From contig NC_034011.1 in the NCBI RefSeq assembly GCF_000346465.2, positions 13,267,339-13,331,338 on the forward strand: 64,000 nucleotides of DNA. The letters are read 5' to 3'. The notes under the pieces were generated by a model. The model was given only the letters and a program-made list of their open reading frames with translations, was not told the origin of the DNA and searched no databases. The DNA is from Prunus persica. Taxonomy: Eukaryota; Streptophyta; Magnoliopsida; Rosales; Rosaceae. Position numbers and translations under genes: made by a program. Positions 42,121-53,967 of this stretch are shown here, in pieces. Position 1 is the stretch's first letter; every line of letters begins with the position of its first letter.

Positions 42121-42979
42121 TTCGCTCTCTCGCTCTTCATTTCTTAATGTCTTGCACAGTTGGAAAATATATACTCAATATGATGTTATGTCTTAATTGC
42201 AGTTTTTGTCCCTACTTATTGTGTTTGCATCTGTAACCTCAACAATTTTTCTGTTCAAAATAGTATTTTCAAGTTTCTCATGCGAGTTATTCTATAATGA
42301 GGACTACTATAGAAGGTCCTTTGGTGAAGACTTATTTTTGGCCGTTGGATTACCTTGATCATTCCAAATTCAATAAATATTCAAAATCAACAATATCAAT
42401 CAATTATAAACTCAATCAATCAATATTCAATACGAATATTATCATATCAATTTAACCTTGGCCCTGCACAAGGCAAGCCCACATGGGACTTTCGTCGAGC
42501 ACTTGAGGACTCGGTCGGCCGAGGCCCCCTCTCATATTTTTTTTATTTTGTTCAGATTTTTACATATATATGTTTTTTTTTTGGAGTGCCTCATCTCAGA
42601 TTTTTACATATCTATTTAGTTGCCAAACTTGAAGCTTTGAAACTATTTGTCTCAACTCTTTTATTGAGATTAATGGCGGTGTGAGGAACTGGTCATCCAA
42701 CATAATTATATTAAATGCTACGGAGGCTTATGGTAATGAAGCTCAGTTATTCAGGTAACAAATTTTCTATGCTGATTCATACACAACCCCTTTTGTAAGC
42801 TCAGTTTTTTAGTTTACCTTTTCTTTTTCTTTTTTTTTTGGGATCAAATAGAAAGATTTTATTCATCACTAGTACCAAACACACGATAAAAGTTTACAGA
42901 CGAACGGAGGGCAAAGAAATTACCGGAGTGCCCAACCTTGCACCGTGGTGTCCAAAGCAGAGGAGAAATTACCAGAGAA
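42121..42979. other. Intergenic, no gene seen
   Basis: AT-rich, with repeated ATCAATCAATATTCAA words near 42360-42440. A single MITE-like end (ATTCTATAATGAGGAC, 42290-42305) resembles the ends of 23289-23447. Short open frames here have no protein-like features. Confidence 0.4.
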
Positions 42980-43155
42980 GGTGTGCTATGAGATGCCCAC
43001 CAAGAAAATACGTGGGCGCTCATTTTGATGGAGTCCTGGTGAGCAAGGTCCTTGTAGATACAGGGGCTACGGTCAACATCCTCCCGGCCTCAATCATGAG
43101 GAAATTGAAGAAGGGTTCGGATGAATTAAATCCGACCAAGACGATGGTCAACGGG
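42980..43155 (+). pseudogene. Ty3/gypsy retropepsin fragment
   Basis: Reads RKYVGAHFDGVLVSKVLVDT, then GATVNILPASIMRKLKKGSD and ELNPTKTMVNGF, with the aspartic protease DTGA motif near 43058. Homology stops at about 43155; the rest of the open frame (to 43239) is antisense to the neighbouring gag-like fragment. Confidence 0.75.
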
Positions 43156-43744
43156 TTTGTGTTGGACCATGGACTCGACCTCGTCGAAAACATCTCCATC
43201 CATATAATTGGGTTGATTCAGCCAAGCATCGAAAAATAATCGGAGCATTACAACCATGGCGTTCACCTCTTGAAAGTCTCCGAACTTCACTTGACCTTGC
43301 TCACCTTCAATTCGTTCTCAAATTTGGCCATCTCTTCCTTGCGTTCTTTCTCAAGGTGTTCCATAACCTCCTCCGGAAGTTCCTCTAGGTACTCATCATC
43401 AGCATACTCCTGATCATCTCCATAGAACTCTTCGTATGTCTTTGGCCGCCGAACCTTCGGGGTTCTCCAATGGCTCCTTCATTGACCCTGTGCTCGGCCT
43501 CTCCTTCTACCCTGTTGGTTTCGGCGTCGACCATAACTTGGTCTTCTTCGGCCCTAAGCTCGCTCAATACCATGTGGAGCTTATCCCCAGCTTCTTGAAC
43601 CATGTTTTGGTTGTTCTCTTCTTTCTTCTCAACTTTGGTGAGATGAGCCACTTTGATCACGGCTGAGGACTTGATGACCGGAGTCTTGACTTTTGTTTGA
43701 GCCACCCTTGTCTTCTCGCCCTTCAAAGGTTTATTATCCCTCAT
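43156..43744 (-). pseudogene. Charged gag-like fragment, probably gypsy
   Basis: Minus-strand frame from 43744 (MRDNKPLKGEKTRVAQTKVK), Glu/Lys-rich. It continues in another frame with EEFYGDDQEYADDEYLEELP and a coiled-coil-like stretch. It faces the protease fragment head-on, implying an inversion or two separate insertions. I do not recognise a specific domain. Confidence 0.4.
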
Positions 43745-43837
43745 CTTGCTTTTTTAGTTTACTTTATTCTAGCTTTTTTGATAAATAATTTAATTCAAAT
43801 TATTAAAATTAGACAAAGAGTATTTTATGCATGCTTG

Positions 43838-45198
43838 TGAAGTGCCAGTGATCACTTGCTGAGTGATCACTTGCTGATTTGCAGACTTCGTGGTTCCTTT
43901 CTCCATTATTGAGGAAATTGGTTGACTTTCAAAGTTTAACAATTATTCTTTGTAATAGAGTAATATCTAGCTTTGCTGGCATGTGAAGGGAACAAGAACA
44001 GAACAAGGCCAGAGCTTTGATATCACCAAGCTTAATTAGAGCAAATCATTTTTTGCAAGTCTTGTTGGCGTGTGCGTGAGTTCAGGAAAGTGATTTTTGT
44101 AATTAGTGTAGTTGATTAATTCGTGTACAGTTAGGATTCTGTTTTCTAGTTTATTTTGTTTCTTGTTAAACCTGTAAACATATAAATAGCTCATTATAGA
44201 GATTAATGGAATTGAATCAGTTTTACCTAAACATATATTTCTACTTGGTATCAGAGCCATGTTGGGTCCTGCTCTACTCCTTCTAGTGCTCGTTGATTTG
44301 TTACCTTTATTGATTATTGCACACATATGACTTGGATTTCTCTCTTAAAAACCAAGGGGGAGGTGTGTACCACATTTCAATAGTTTTACAAGATGGTAGA
44401 CATTTAGTTTCATGCAAAAATTAAGATCCTTCGTTATGATAATGGGGATGAATTTGTGAATCATGATCTTTGTCAGTTTTTAGAAGCTCATGGAATTGAA
44501 CATTAGCGAACATGTCCATATACCCCTCAACAAAATGGGGTAGCAGAGCACTAAAATAGTCATTTGTTAGAAGTGGTTCGAGCTTCATTGTTTGATGCTC
44601 AAATGCCTCATTCTTTTTGGGGAGAAGTAGTGTGTTCTGCTACATATCTTATTAATCGGGTTCCCTTTAATGTCTTGAACTTCCAAACACCATTACAAGC
44701 CCTTCGTCAGTTTTGTGCCCTTCATTCCACTCCCAATTTGGAGCCACGAGTCTTTGGATGTGTAACTTTCGTTCACCTTTATACACATCAGCGCAAGAAG
44801 TTGGAGCCTCGAGCACTCAAGTGTGTGTTTATTGGCTATGCCCAACATCAAAAAGGGTATCGCTGCTATCATCCACCTGCTCATAAGCTCTACATCACTA
44901 TGGATGTGGTTTTTCAAGAAGAAAAAATGTATTTTTCTGGGGGAGTTTAGGCACAGGCAAGTCCAGATACTGTTGACGATCAGTTCGACCTGGAAGGATT
45001 CATTACTTTAGAGTCGTTATGTCATCCGACAGTTCAGGATGCACTAACTGACTCGTCAGATACCACTCCAGAAACTACGCACGAAAGTCTTGATGATCGG
45101 TCAAGGTTAGTCTCCTCACCCACAACCCAGTCACCCAGTCAGGGGGAGAAGAATGATGCATTGATGCCCGTTTATGAAGTTTCTGTACCATTTAACCA
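43838..45198 (+). mobile_element. Copia element C, left part (LTR, PBS, integrase)
   Basis: LTR-like sequence (about 43838-44243, with TATAAATAG at about 44180) is followed by TGGTATCAGAGC (44245-44256). Gag and protease are missing: the text goes within about 130 bp into the integrase core (LRYDNGDEFVNHD; TPQQNGVAEH). It continues SFWGEVVCSATYLINRVPFN, LEPRVFGCVTFVHLYTHQRK and a Ser/Thr/Asp-rich linker, and is cut at 45198 by the Tat element. The RT half is at 58946-59720. Its left boundary is uncertain. Confidence 0.82.
44340..45198 (+). pseudogene. Copia C integrase
   Basis: The core and C-terminal domain are readable, with in-frame stops at several points (after FQ, after GIEH, in EH*NSHLLEV, and after FSGGV). 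QRTCPYTPQQNGVAEH carries the region of the catalytic Glu. The linker ends VYEVSVPFN at the nested insertion, and joins in frame to HSEPTTQ-type text at 58946 if the insert is removed. Confidence 0.85.
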
Positions 45199-45915
45199 AC
45201 AAAGAAATTTTGGTGCAATAAATTCCATTGGACAAGAAAACAATTAGGGTTCGGTGCATTAAATCGTGGGCCCCGTAATTCGCCCATGTGGAGTGTGACT
45301 CATCAAAATTGGATTAGTTGTCAAAAATGACACATAGCGACATCTGACAAATTGCATCAAACGGTTCAAGATGAAGACAAAATTAAAGGAAAGAATCTTC
45401 TGTGATTGACTTTGATTTAAATCAAATATTAATCAGGTCAATCAATTAAAGATAATCTGGTTAAATTGCCAGATTATGGGAATTGATTTAAATCAAATCA
45501 AAATCCCACAAAACAAGGTTTTAAATAGGGAAAGATATTTAGGTCAAGCATCCTACAAGAGCCTATAAATAGGAGGCCTCAAGACGAAAGGAGGGGCAGA
45601 AAAAAAACCTGCACTCAGAAGAAACAGAAAACTCTCTGCATTCTTCACCCTACTTTGGAAGAGCCACCAAGCACAACAAATACGTGCCGGTTCCTTCACT
45701 ATAGAAAAATCCCAAACACCAAACAAGCTTCGTGCTACCCGTTTGATCAAGTTCAAGTCTCTACGACCCTTGTATCAAACACAAATTTTCTTTAAACAGT
45801 TTGGAGATCGAATCAGAAGATTCAATATAGAGATTGTAACCCTAAATTTCATTAATACAATATTATTTTGTACACGTGTTCTTGTCTCATTTGTCGCAGG
45901 AAATTCGTGTTTACA
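45199..45915 (+). repeat. Left (5') LTR of the Tat element
   Basis: Matches 58243-58945. It ends GTTTACA next to the PBS. Its start lacks the first five bases (TGTAG) present at the internal start of the right LTR. Contains CCTATAAATAGGAGGCCTC (TATA region, about 45560) and a transcribed leader. Confidence 0.92.
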
Positions 45916-45917
45916 AA

Positions 45918-45937
45918 TTTGGCACGCTCAATGGGAC
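45918..45937 (+). other. Primer binding site of the Tat element
   Basis: TTGGCACGCTCAATGGGAC directly after the LTR end. The same type of site (TTGGCACACCCAGTGGGAC) is at 30586-30605 on the minus strand. The tRNA it pairs with cannot be assigned from memory. Confidence 0.65.
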
Positions 45938-45994
45938 AATCTCTGCCTCTCATCTCTTTCTCCAGTTCCAAAATCAATCAACACACCAAAAACG

Positions 45995-48900
45995 ATGGCT
46001 TCCAAGAAGATTCAATCCGTTCCAGCTACGAGAGGCAAAAGCGTGAGCGCCTCCTTCTCAAGAGGACATTCTGCTGGGGTCGTCACCCGGAGCAATGCCA
46101 AGGTGATATCCGTAACTCAACATGTTACTTCCATACCGACTCAAGCCAAGGCGAAAGGTGTTCACCGAAGGCGCGAACCGGTTATCAATTTGGCCTCATT
46201 GGGGCAAAAGAAGAGTACCTCTCGGGCGGATGAGAGAAACTCTCGGAGTGAAGGGAGGAGTTTTTCGGGTTCGAAGAATTCCAGAGAACGCTCACTCTCG
46301 CCTGTTTCAAACGCTGACTCGAGCACAGGCTCATACCATGGATCCCCGCCTGACGATCAACAGAAGAAGCTTACCTCTGCATCCGTAGGTGAGTCTTATT
46401 CTATGGCTATGCAGGTCATGGTGACGGGAGCTATGTCTATTGAACAACAGCTGGCCCATATGAGTGAAGCGGTCACGAAACTGACTAAGATGGTCGAGGA
46501 GAAGGATGCGCAGATTGCTTCTCTCATCAACAACAAGTGGGAAGTGCATCAGTTTAAGGAGCCTGGTTCAGATGCACAAAAGAAAGGACCACATCATGAG
46601 GCTGAATCTAGCGAGAAAGGATTGGGTCATGAAACAGAGTCGGGTGAGAAGTCGCACGGAAAAGTTGATACCGCCTCGGTGGGTTCTTTGTCGGTCCAAC
46701 AACTTCAGGACATGATCACAAACACTATCAGGGTTCAATGCGGATCACCTTTCCGAGACACGCTCATGTATTCTAAGCCATACACCAGGAGGATAGACAA
46801 CTTGCGGATGCCAACATGATATCAACCTCCCAAATTCCAACAGTTCGATGGAAAGGGCAACCCAAAACAACATGTTGCACGCTTCGTCGAAACATGCAAT
46901 GGGACAGAGGGTGACCACCTGGTGAAACAATTTGTTCATTCCTTGAAAGGAAATGCATTTGATTGGTATATAGACTTGGAGTCCGATTCCCTTGACAGTT
47001 GGGATCAGATGGAGCGAGAATTCTTGAACAGATTCTATAGCACTCGTCGCACTGTGAGTATGATGGAACTCACAAATACCAAGCAATGGAAAGACGAACC
47101 TGTCGTCGATTACATCAATCGATGGTGCTCGTTAAGCCTGGATTGCAAAGATAGGCTTTTGGAGTAATCGGCGGTTGAGATGTGCATTCAAGGAATGCAT
47201 TGGGGGTTACTTTACATTCTACAAGGAATTAAACCCCGCAAGTTTGAGGAGCTAGCCACTCGTGCCCATGATATGGAGTTGAGTGTAGCTAGTCACGGAG
47301 GAAAGTATGAGCCCGTCATGGAGCAAAGAAAGGAGAAAGTCTTTGGACAAAAGACAGATAAGCCTGTCAAGAAGCCTACCAAGGAAGCAATGACAATAAA
47401 CACCGTCCCCGTCAAAATCTCCATCCGAGACAAGAAGAAATAAGTCAAAAGGATGGAGCCATCTCGAGAAGTGGATAGACGTCGACGCACTTTGAAGGAG
47501 TTAGAGGAAAAATCGCACCCCTTCCCTAACTCCGATGTCGCAGGTACGCTCGAGGACTTGCTTGAAAAGAAGGTGATCGAATTGCCGGAATGTAAGCGGC
47601 CTGAAGAGATGAACCGAATCAACGACCCTAAGTTTTGCAAATACCACCGAATTGTCAGCCATCCGGTAGAGAAGTGCTTCGTGTTGAATGAGCTAATTAT
47701 GAACTTGGCTAGGCAAGGAAGGATTGAGTTGGACGTTGATGAAATCGCAAATGCGAATGTTGCCACAATTGTGTTTGGATCCTTCGATCCGGTGCCATTG
47801 CCCGCATTGTCGAAAAGATTGGAATTCCAATCAATAAGGGGCATACACCAGGTGACTGATCTGTGTACAAAAGAAGTGGCGGGCAAACCGACAATCAAGG
47901 TGGTGATGGTTTCATTGGTGACTCATCTTTCGATGACAATGAAGGATGGAGGTTCGTTACCCCCCCGAAAACCTCGTATGAAGCGCATTCCTCAACGACA
48001 AAATACTCAATCAAAGAGGGAGCGGCGAAAAAGGAGTTCGCACAAACGTTCTAAAACCAAAACCAGAATAATGGTGAAGAGAGATTCTGGCCCAGAAAGT
48101 GGACCACTAATCCAAGAACCACGAATTCCAATTACGCTAGAAGAATACTTTCCCAAAATGTTCTTCGTAAGAGGACCAACGGAGACTGTTCATATGACAA
48201 CTTGCTATCAAGTAGATGACGAAGATGTCTCGGAAGGAAGATCTGAAACTCATGAAGAGCAAGAGGTCCTGACGCAGGTAGAAGATTCACCATCACACTT
48301 CAATATTGAGGAAGTGGTGGAACTTCCTGAAGCAATACGCATAGCATTGGTAAAGACGTTGATGGATCTCAATATTCATCCAAATCGAATAAGAGAGGCC
48401 AAAAAATTAGAGCTTGAGTCTCAAGACCGTGCTATCTGTTGTGCGACATGTGCTTCCATCACATTCACCGATGAAGATCTTTTGTTAGGGTCCAAACCAC
48501 ACAACCGTCCGCTTTTCATGTTTGGGTATGTGCGAGAACAGAAACTTAATCGCATGCTTGTGGATGGAGGTTCAGCAGTAAACATAATGCCTAAATCCAC
48601 AATGATAACCTTAGGCATCACCATGGACGAATTGTTTCGAAGTCGTCTCATGATTCAATGCTTCAATCAAGGAGGGCAAAGAGCCATGGGCATGATCAGA
48701 ATTGAGCTCATGATAGGTGACTTAAAGTCAAACACCCTATTTCACGTGATTGATGCTAAGACTTCCTACAATCTTCTCTTAGGAAGGCCGTGGGTACATG
48801 AAAATGGGATAGTGCCTTCAACTTTACATCAATGTTTCAAATTTTACAGAGGTGGAGTGAAGAAAACCCTAGGTGATGTCAAGCCATTTACCGAAGCCGA

Positions 48901-50135
48901 ATCCTATTTCGCCGACGCCAAGTTCTACATCGATGAAGACGTGGCATCTAAAGTTATTCCTGTGAGGTTCACTCAAATGGCCAGGCCATACCAAGAAAAG
49001 ATGAGCAGTCAAAGTGCCTTTCCGCTGAAGAAAATAGCGATAACAAGCCAAAAAGCACTGCCTTCGGACAAATGTGATCACCACCGATAGATTCACGGAA
49101 GGTATCTATTCCTGTTCTTCGTTATGTCTCATCATCCCGAAGAAAGGAAGGTCAATCCCCATTTGGAGAAGAAGTGAAACCAAGGAAGTTAGGGAAAAGT
49201 GACATGAAGTTCTTGAAGGAGTCTACAATCATGCCTTTACCTAAGTTGAGCAATTCATATGTGTCGAAATCTTCAGTACCAGGGTTCGTCAGACCACTAC
49301 AAGATGCAACAAGACGTGAATATCTTCCGGTCAAAAGAACTAAAGAAGGTTCTGATCCTAATGCTTATAAGCTCATGTCAAAAGCAGGTTATGACTTCGG
49401 CTTTTCTTCCTCGCTGGGAGAGCTCAATCCATATGTCACAGGAGAAAGGACACATGGCCTTAGCGAAACCCAAAAGAAGTTGAAGGAGCAGGGTTACACA
49501 ATCGACTCAGCTATAACAGGCCTAGGTTTTACTCATGTCGTACCTGTTAAGATCTCTGCTAGAAGAAAAGAAAAGAAGGCAGAAGGTCAACACATTAGTG
49601 TCGAAGTGGTTGAGGAGGAAGAAGAACCAAAGGCTATTAAGAGAGCCTCAGTGTTCGACCGTTTAGCCAAGCCTACTCAGCGGACCTCAGTTTTTGGCCG
49701 CATCAAAGAATCGACATCACGACCTTCTGTGTTCAAAAGGATATCTGGACATAAGAATCAAAGGGGAATTCAATCAGCTCCGCGCAGATCAGCACTAGAA
49801 AGACTCGGAGTTCCAAGCCAACTATCTGAAGAGAAAAGCCAGTGAGAGTTGGAAAGTGGAGTTCTTGTTGATTCGACGGAAGATAATGAAATTCGGAGCC
49901 TAATCCCGTCACGTATGAAACGTCTCTCAACATTAGACGTAACTTCAGGTGACCAACTCAAAGTGAAACAACGAACAATCATACAAACTCGGAAAGCTTT
50001 GAGTCAACAAAATGAAAGTGACGATGAAGAAGTAGAGATTCTTGCCGTTCATCACGTTACGATTAAAGAGCTCGATGAAAAGGAACCTTTCGAGGATGAG
50101 GTTCATGACGCTCCTGCTGCATTAAAAGATGGGGC
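45995..50135 (+). pseudogene. Tat gag-protease polyprotein
   Basis: The ATG at 45995 (MASKKIQSVPATRGK) starts a long frame: a Ser/Arg-rich head; a coiled-coil region (AVTKLTKMVEEKDAQIASL); a retrotrans_gag core (YQPPKFQQFDGKGNPKQHV, GNAFDWYIDLESDSLDSWD, EFLNRFYSTRR); a basic linker; and a retropepsin with LVDGGSAVNIMPKST and YNLLLGRPWVHE (near 48550-48810). The frame is constant to 49088 but has stops at 46817, 47165 and 47441. A shift near 49090-49170 leads into a 220-codon linker (49174-50157) with repeated SVFDRLAKP / SVFGRIKES / SVFKRISG units, and a stop at 49843. Gag packages the RNA and the protease matures the polyprotein. Confidence 0.9.
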
Positions 50136-51650
50136 CAAGCGACTGTTGATGAACTAAAAGAGCTCAACTTGGGCACAAATGAAGACCCAAGACCTATCTT
50201 CATTAGTGCACTTTTGAATCCTAGCGAAGAGGAATCATATCATTAGCTGTTGCTTGAGTATAAAGATGTCTTTGCTTGGACGTATAAAGAGATGTCAGGC
50301 CTCGATCTGAAAGTTGCGGTTCACCACCTTGCAGTCAAACTTGGAATGTGTCCAATCAAACAAACTTAACACCGCTTCCGTCCAGAGCTCTTAAGTCAAA
50401 TCGAAGCTGAAGTTGACAAGTTGATCGCCGCCGAATTTATTAGGGAAGTGAAATACTCGACGTGGATAGCGAACTTTGTTCCAGTGAAGAAGAAAATCAC
50501 TGGACAAATTCGTATTTGTGTTGACTTCCAAGGTTTGCCCGAAGGATGACTTTCCATTGCCCATAATTGAGCTCATGGTCGATGCAACCACAGGTCATGA
50601 AGCCTTATCTTTCATGGATGGTTCATCTGGATACAATCAAATAAGAATGTCGCTAGAGGACGAAGAACTCACAGCCTTCCGCACTCCAAAAGGAATTTAC
50701 TGTTACAAGGTGATGCCATTTGGCCTCAAGAATGCAGGTGCGACCTATCAATGTGCATTGCAAAAGATCTTTGGTGACATGCTTCACAAGAATGTCGAGT
50801 GCTACGTTGATGACTTGGTGATCAAGTCAAAAAGAAGAGATGATCACTTGAAAGATATGAGAACGGTGTTTAACAGATTGCGGAAGTACCAACTCAAGAT
50901 GAACCCTTTGAAGTGTGCTTTCGGCGTCACGTCAGGTAAATTCCTTGGTTTCATCGTTAAACATCGAGGCATCGAAGTAGATCAGACTAAGATTAAAGCC
51001 ATCCGAGATATGCTCGAGCCAAGAAATTTGCATGAGTTGAAAAGTTTACAAGGACGCCTAGCATTTATTCGGTGATTCATCTCAAACTTAGCAGGGAGGT
51101 GTCAGCCATTTAGTCGCCTTATGAAAAAGGATGTTCCATTTGTTTGGGATGAAGCTTGTCACAATGCCTTTGAAAGCATAAAGAAGTAATTATCGAGTTC
51201 ACCACTGTTAGGAGCTCCTATTTCAGGCAAACAACTCAAATTGTATATTGCGGCTCAAGAAAGGTCAATTGGAGCCCTTGTGGCGCAAAAGAGTGAGTCA
51301 CACAAAAAGCAAGCACTCTATTATCTAAGCCGAACGCTTACTGGTCCCGAACTAAATTACACACCTATAGAAAAGACATGTCTTGCACTTGTTTTTGCTA
51401 TCCAAAAGTTAAGGCACTACATGCAAGCATTCATGGTCCATCTAATTGCACGAGCTGACCTGGTGAGGTACGTTATGTCAAAACCAGTCTTGACGGGGCG
51501 TTTGGCCAAGTGGGCGTTACTTCTCAATCAGTATGAAATCATCTACACTCCAGCAAAGGCGGTTAAGGGGCAAGCTGTTGCAGACTTCCTAGCCGATCAT
51601 CCAATTCCAGCAGACTGGGAAATTTCAGATGACTTACCCGACGAATAAGT
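50135..51650 (+). pseudogene. Tat reverse transcriptase and first RNase H
   Basis: RT begins VDELKELNLGTNEDPRPIFI after a shift near 50135. Readable motifs are QIRICVDF, CPKDDFPLPIIELMVDAT, SFMDGSSGYNQIRM, FRTPKGIYCYKVMPFGLKNA and the catalytic YVDD (50808-50820). The thumb/connection and RNase H-like region follow (SLQGRLAFIR, LKLYIAAQERSIGALVAQ, QALYYLSRTLTGPELNYTPI). Lesions: TAG at 50244, TAA at about 50368, a shift near 50530, TGA at 51073 and TAA at 51187. The first RNase H shows IAAQ where an active enzyme has an Asp, as is common in Tat elements that carry a second RNase H. Confidence 0.9.
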
Positions 51651-53429
51651 CTTCTTCGCTGACGTTTCTCCTGCTTGGATGATGTTCTTTTATGGATCGG
51701 CTCGTAAAGACGGGGCGGGGGCTGGCGTAGTCTTCGTATCACCCGAGAGACACGTATTGCCCTATTCATTCTCCTTAAGTGAACTTTGCTCGAACAACGT
51801 TGCAGAATACCAAGCTTTGATCATGGGCTTACAAATGGCCGTGGAGATGAAGATATCGAGCTTAGAAGTATATGGTGACTCTATGTTAGTGATCAACCAA
51901 CTGTTGACTCACTGCGAAGTTAGAAAGGATGATCAATTCCATACCACCAATTAGCCACGCAATTACTAGAAAGGTTTGACTTCGTGACGCTGGAGCATGT
52001 GCCAAGAAAAGATAACTAAATGGCAGATGCCTTAGCCAACCTTGCCGCTACATTGGCATTGACAAAAGATGAAGCAATAAATCGTCCAGTTTGCCAACGT
52101 TGGGTTGTTCCATTAACGCTTGGGGCATCATAAGAAGGAGTCAACGTTATCTTGGTACTGTCCATTGACGTTGACGACTGGAGACAACCTTTAATTGATT
52201 ATCTTGAGCATGGGAAACTGCCAGATGATTCAAGACATCGATCAGAAATTCTCTAACGTCGGGCACCTCGATTCATTTATTACAAAGAAATTCTCTACCG
52301 TCGTTCATTTGAAGGCGTATTTCTAAGATGCTTGGACGAAGAAGATGCATTCAAAGCAATGGAGGAGGCTCACTCAGGAATTTGTGGAGCACATCAACCA
52401 GGGCCAAAGCTACATTTCCAAATAAAGAGGATGGGCTACTATTGGCCGACTGTGGTCAAGGACTACATGGATTATGTGAAGAAATGCCAAGCATGTCAAT
52501 TCCATGTCAACTTTATCCATTAACCGCCGGAGCCGCTACATCCTACAATTACTTCATGGCCATTTGATGCGTGGGGTCTTGATGTGGTGGGACCAATAGC
52601 ACCTAAATCTTCTGACGGTCATTCTTACATCCTTGCAGCCACAGACTACTTCTCAAAATGGGCGGAAGCTATGCCTCTAAAGGAAGTGAAGAAAGAAAAT
52701 GTAGTGAGCTTTATCAAGGTAAACATCATTAATCGGTATGGTGTGCCACGCTACATCATCATAGATAATGGCAAGCCATTCTCGAATCGGTTAATGGATA
52801 AATTGCGTGAAGACTTTGGTTTCAAACAACGCAACTCTTCAATGTACAATGCACCAGCCAACGGTCTTGCAGAAGCGTTCAACAAAACTCTTTGCAGCCT
52901 GTTGAAGAAAGTTGTTGGAAGAACCAAGAAAGATTGGCATGAAAGGATAAATGAAGCGTTGTGGGCTTATAGGATGACATACCAGATGCCTACTCAGGCT
53001 ACACTATACTCACTCGTGTATGGCGTGGAAGCAGTCTTGCCTCTAGAAAGTCAACTTCCATTATTGAGGATGGCCATACAAGAGGGATTGACTGATGAAG
53101 AAAATGCGAAGCTACGTCTCCAAGAGTTAGAAACACTAGACGAAAAGAGACTTGAAGCGCAACAACGCTTAGAGTGTTATCAAGCCCGGCTTTTGAATGC
53201 TTTTAACAAGAAAGTACACCCCAGATCTTTTCAGGTGGGAGATCTCGTCCTCGCATTACGTAGACCTATCATCACAACACACAAAATCAGAAGCAAGTTT
53301 ACTTCGAAATAGGATGGGCCCTACGTAGTACAAGAAGTATACACAAGTGGCGCTTACAAGATTATAGTGGAGGATGGTTTAAGAATTGGCCCTATCAATG
53401 GAAAATTCTTGAAACGATACTATGCATGA
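51650..53429 (+). pseudogene. Tat archaeal-type RNase H and integrase
   Basis: The RNase H reads FFYGSARKDGAGAGVVFVSP, NNVAEYQALIMGLQMA and YGDSMLVINQLL. The first catalytic Asp (FDGS in relatives) is Tyr (codon 51691-51693). Several stops follow. Integrase then shows an HHCC zinc region (EEAHSGICGAHQ, then KKCQACQ), the core (AWGLDVVGPIAPKS, IIIDNGKPFSNRLMD, NGLAEAFNKTLCSLLKK for D, D, E) and a C-terminal domain (FQVGDLVLALRRPI; TAG near 53310; DGPYVVQEVYTSGAYKI), ending at KRYYA before 53429. The frame 52584-53312 is open for 242 codons. Confidence 0.9.
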
Positions 53430-53960
53430 AGTGACTATCAGCTCCTGGCCTGCATGAGCCTAAACTGTGTACGGCACCAAAAAAAAAAAAAGTGGCTCGT
53501 TGGATTGAAAACCCAAAAAGACGGTCTAAGCAAAAAATTAGAGCGCAAGAAAGTCCATTGAACTGAAAACCCGAAAGGGCGGTTCAAGCAAAAGTTAGGA
53601 CACAAAAAAAAAAAATTCCCTTGAACTACGTGATGACTTGATCCCTTTTCATCGAGGGTACGTAGGCAGCTTGGACAAATAATTCCAAGTTTAGTCACAT
53701 CAAAATAAAAACAAACGGTTTCCTCCATCAATCCGAACCATTCGAAAAAAATAATGAAATAAGAAAATGCTTTTATTTCATCATGAAAGTTAATTAGTAA
53801 ACATCAACAGTTTGACAAGTTCAAAGAGAAATATAATAAAGGAAAGAAAGTTTACAACAACAGAATTTGCTATTCCCAAGACAAATCCTTGAAGCCATAC
53901 GTAGTCTCTCAAAGGAAACTCGTAATGTATCTAAAGTCTCGGCATCTACAGCTGATAGTA
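53430..53960. other. Tat 3' region, spacer before the antisense ORF
   Basis: Two diverged copies of a block with GAAAACCCGAAAGGGCGG / GAAAACCCAAAAAGACGG and A-rich tracts (53478-53492 and 53606-53620), then AT-rich text. No gene seen on either strand. Confidence 0.5.
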
Positions 53961-53967
53961 CAGGAGC

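Noticed and set aside
42355..42684. 109-codon open frame
   Set aside because: AT-rich, repeated INSIN-type text followed by hydrophobic low-complexity; no family resemblance.
45743..45994. N-terminal extension of the Tat gag frame
   Set aside because: It covers the LTR, the PBS and a non-ATG codon; the first ATG after the PBS is 45995.
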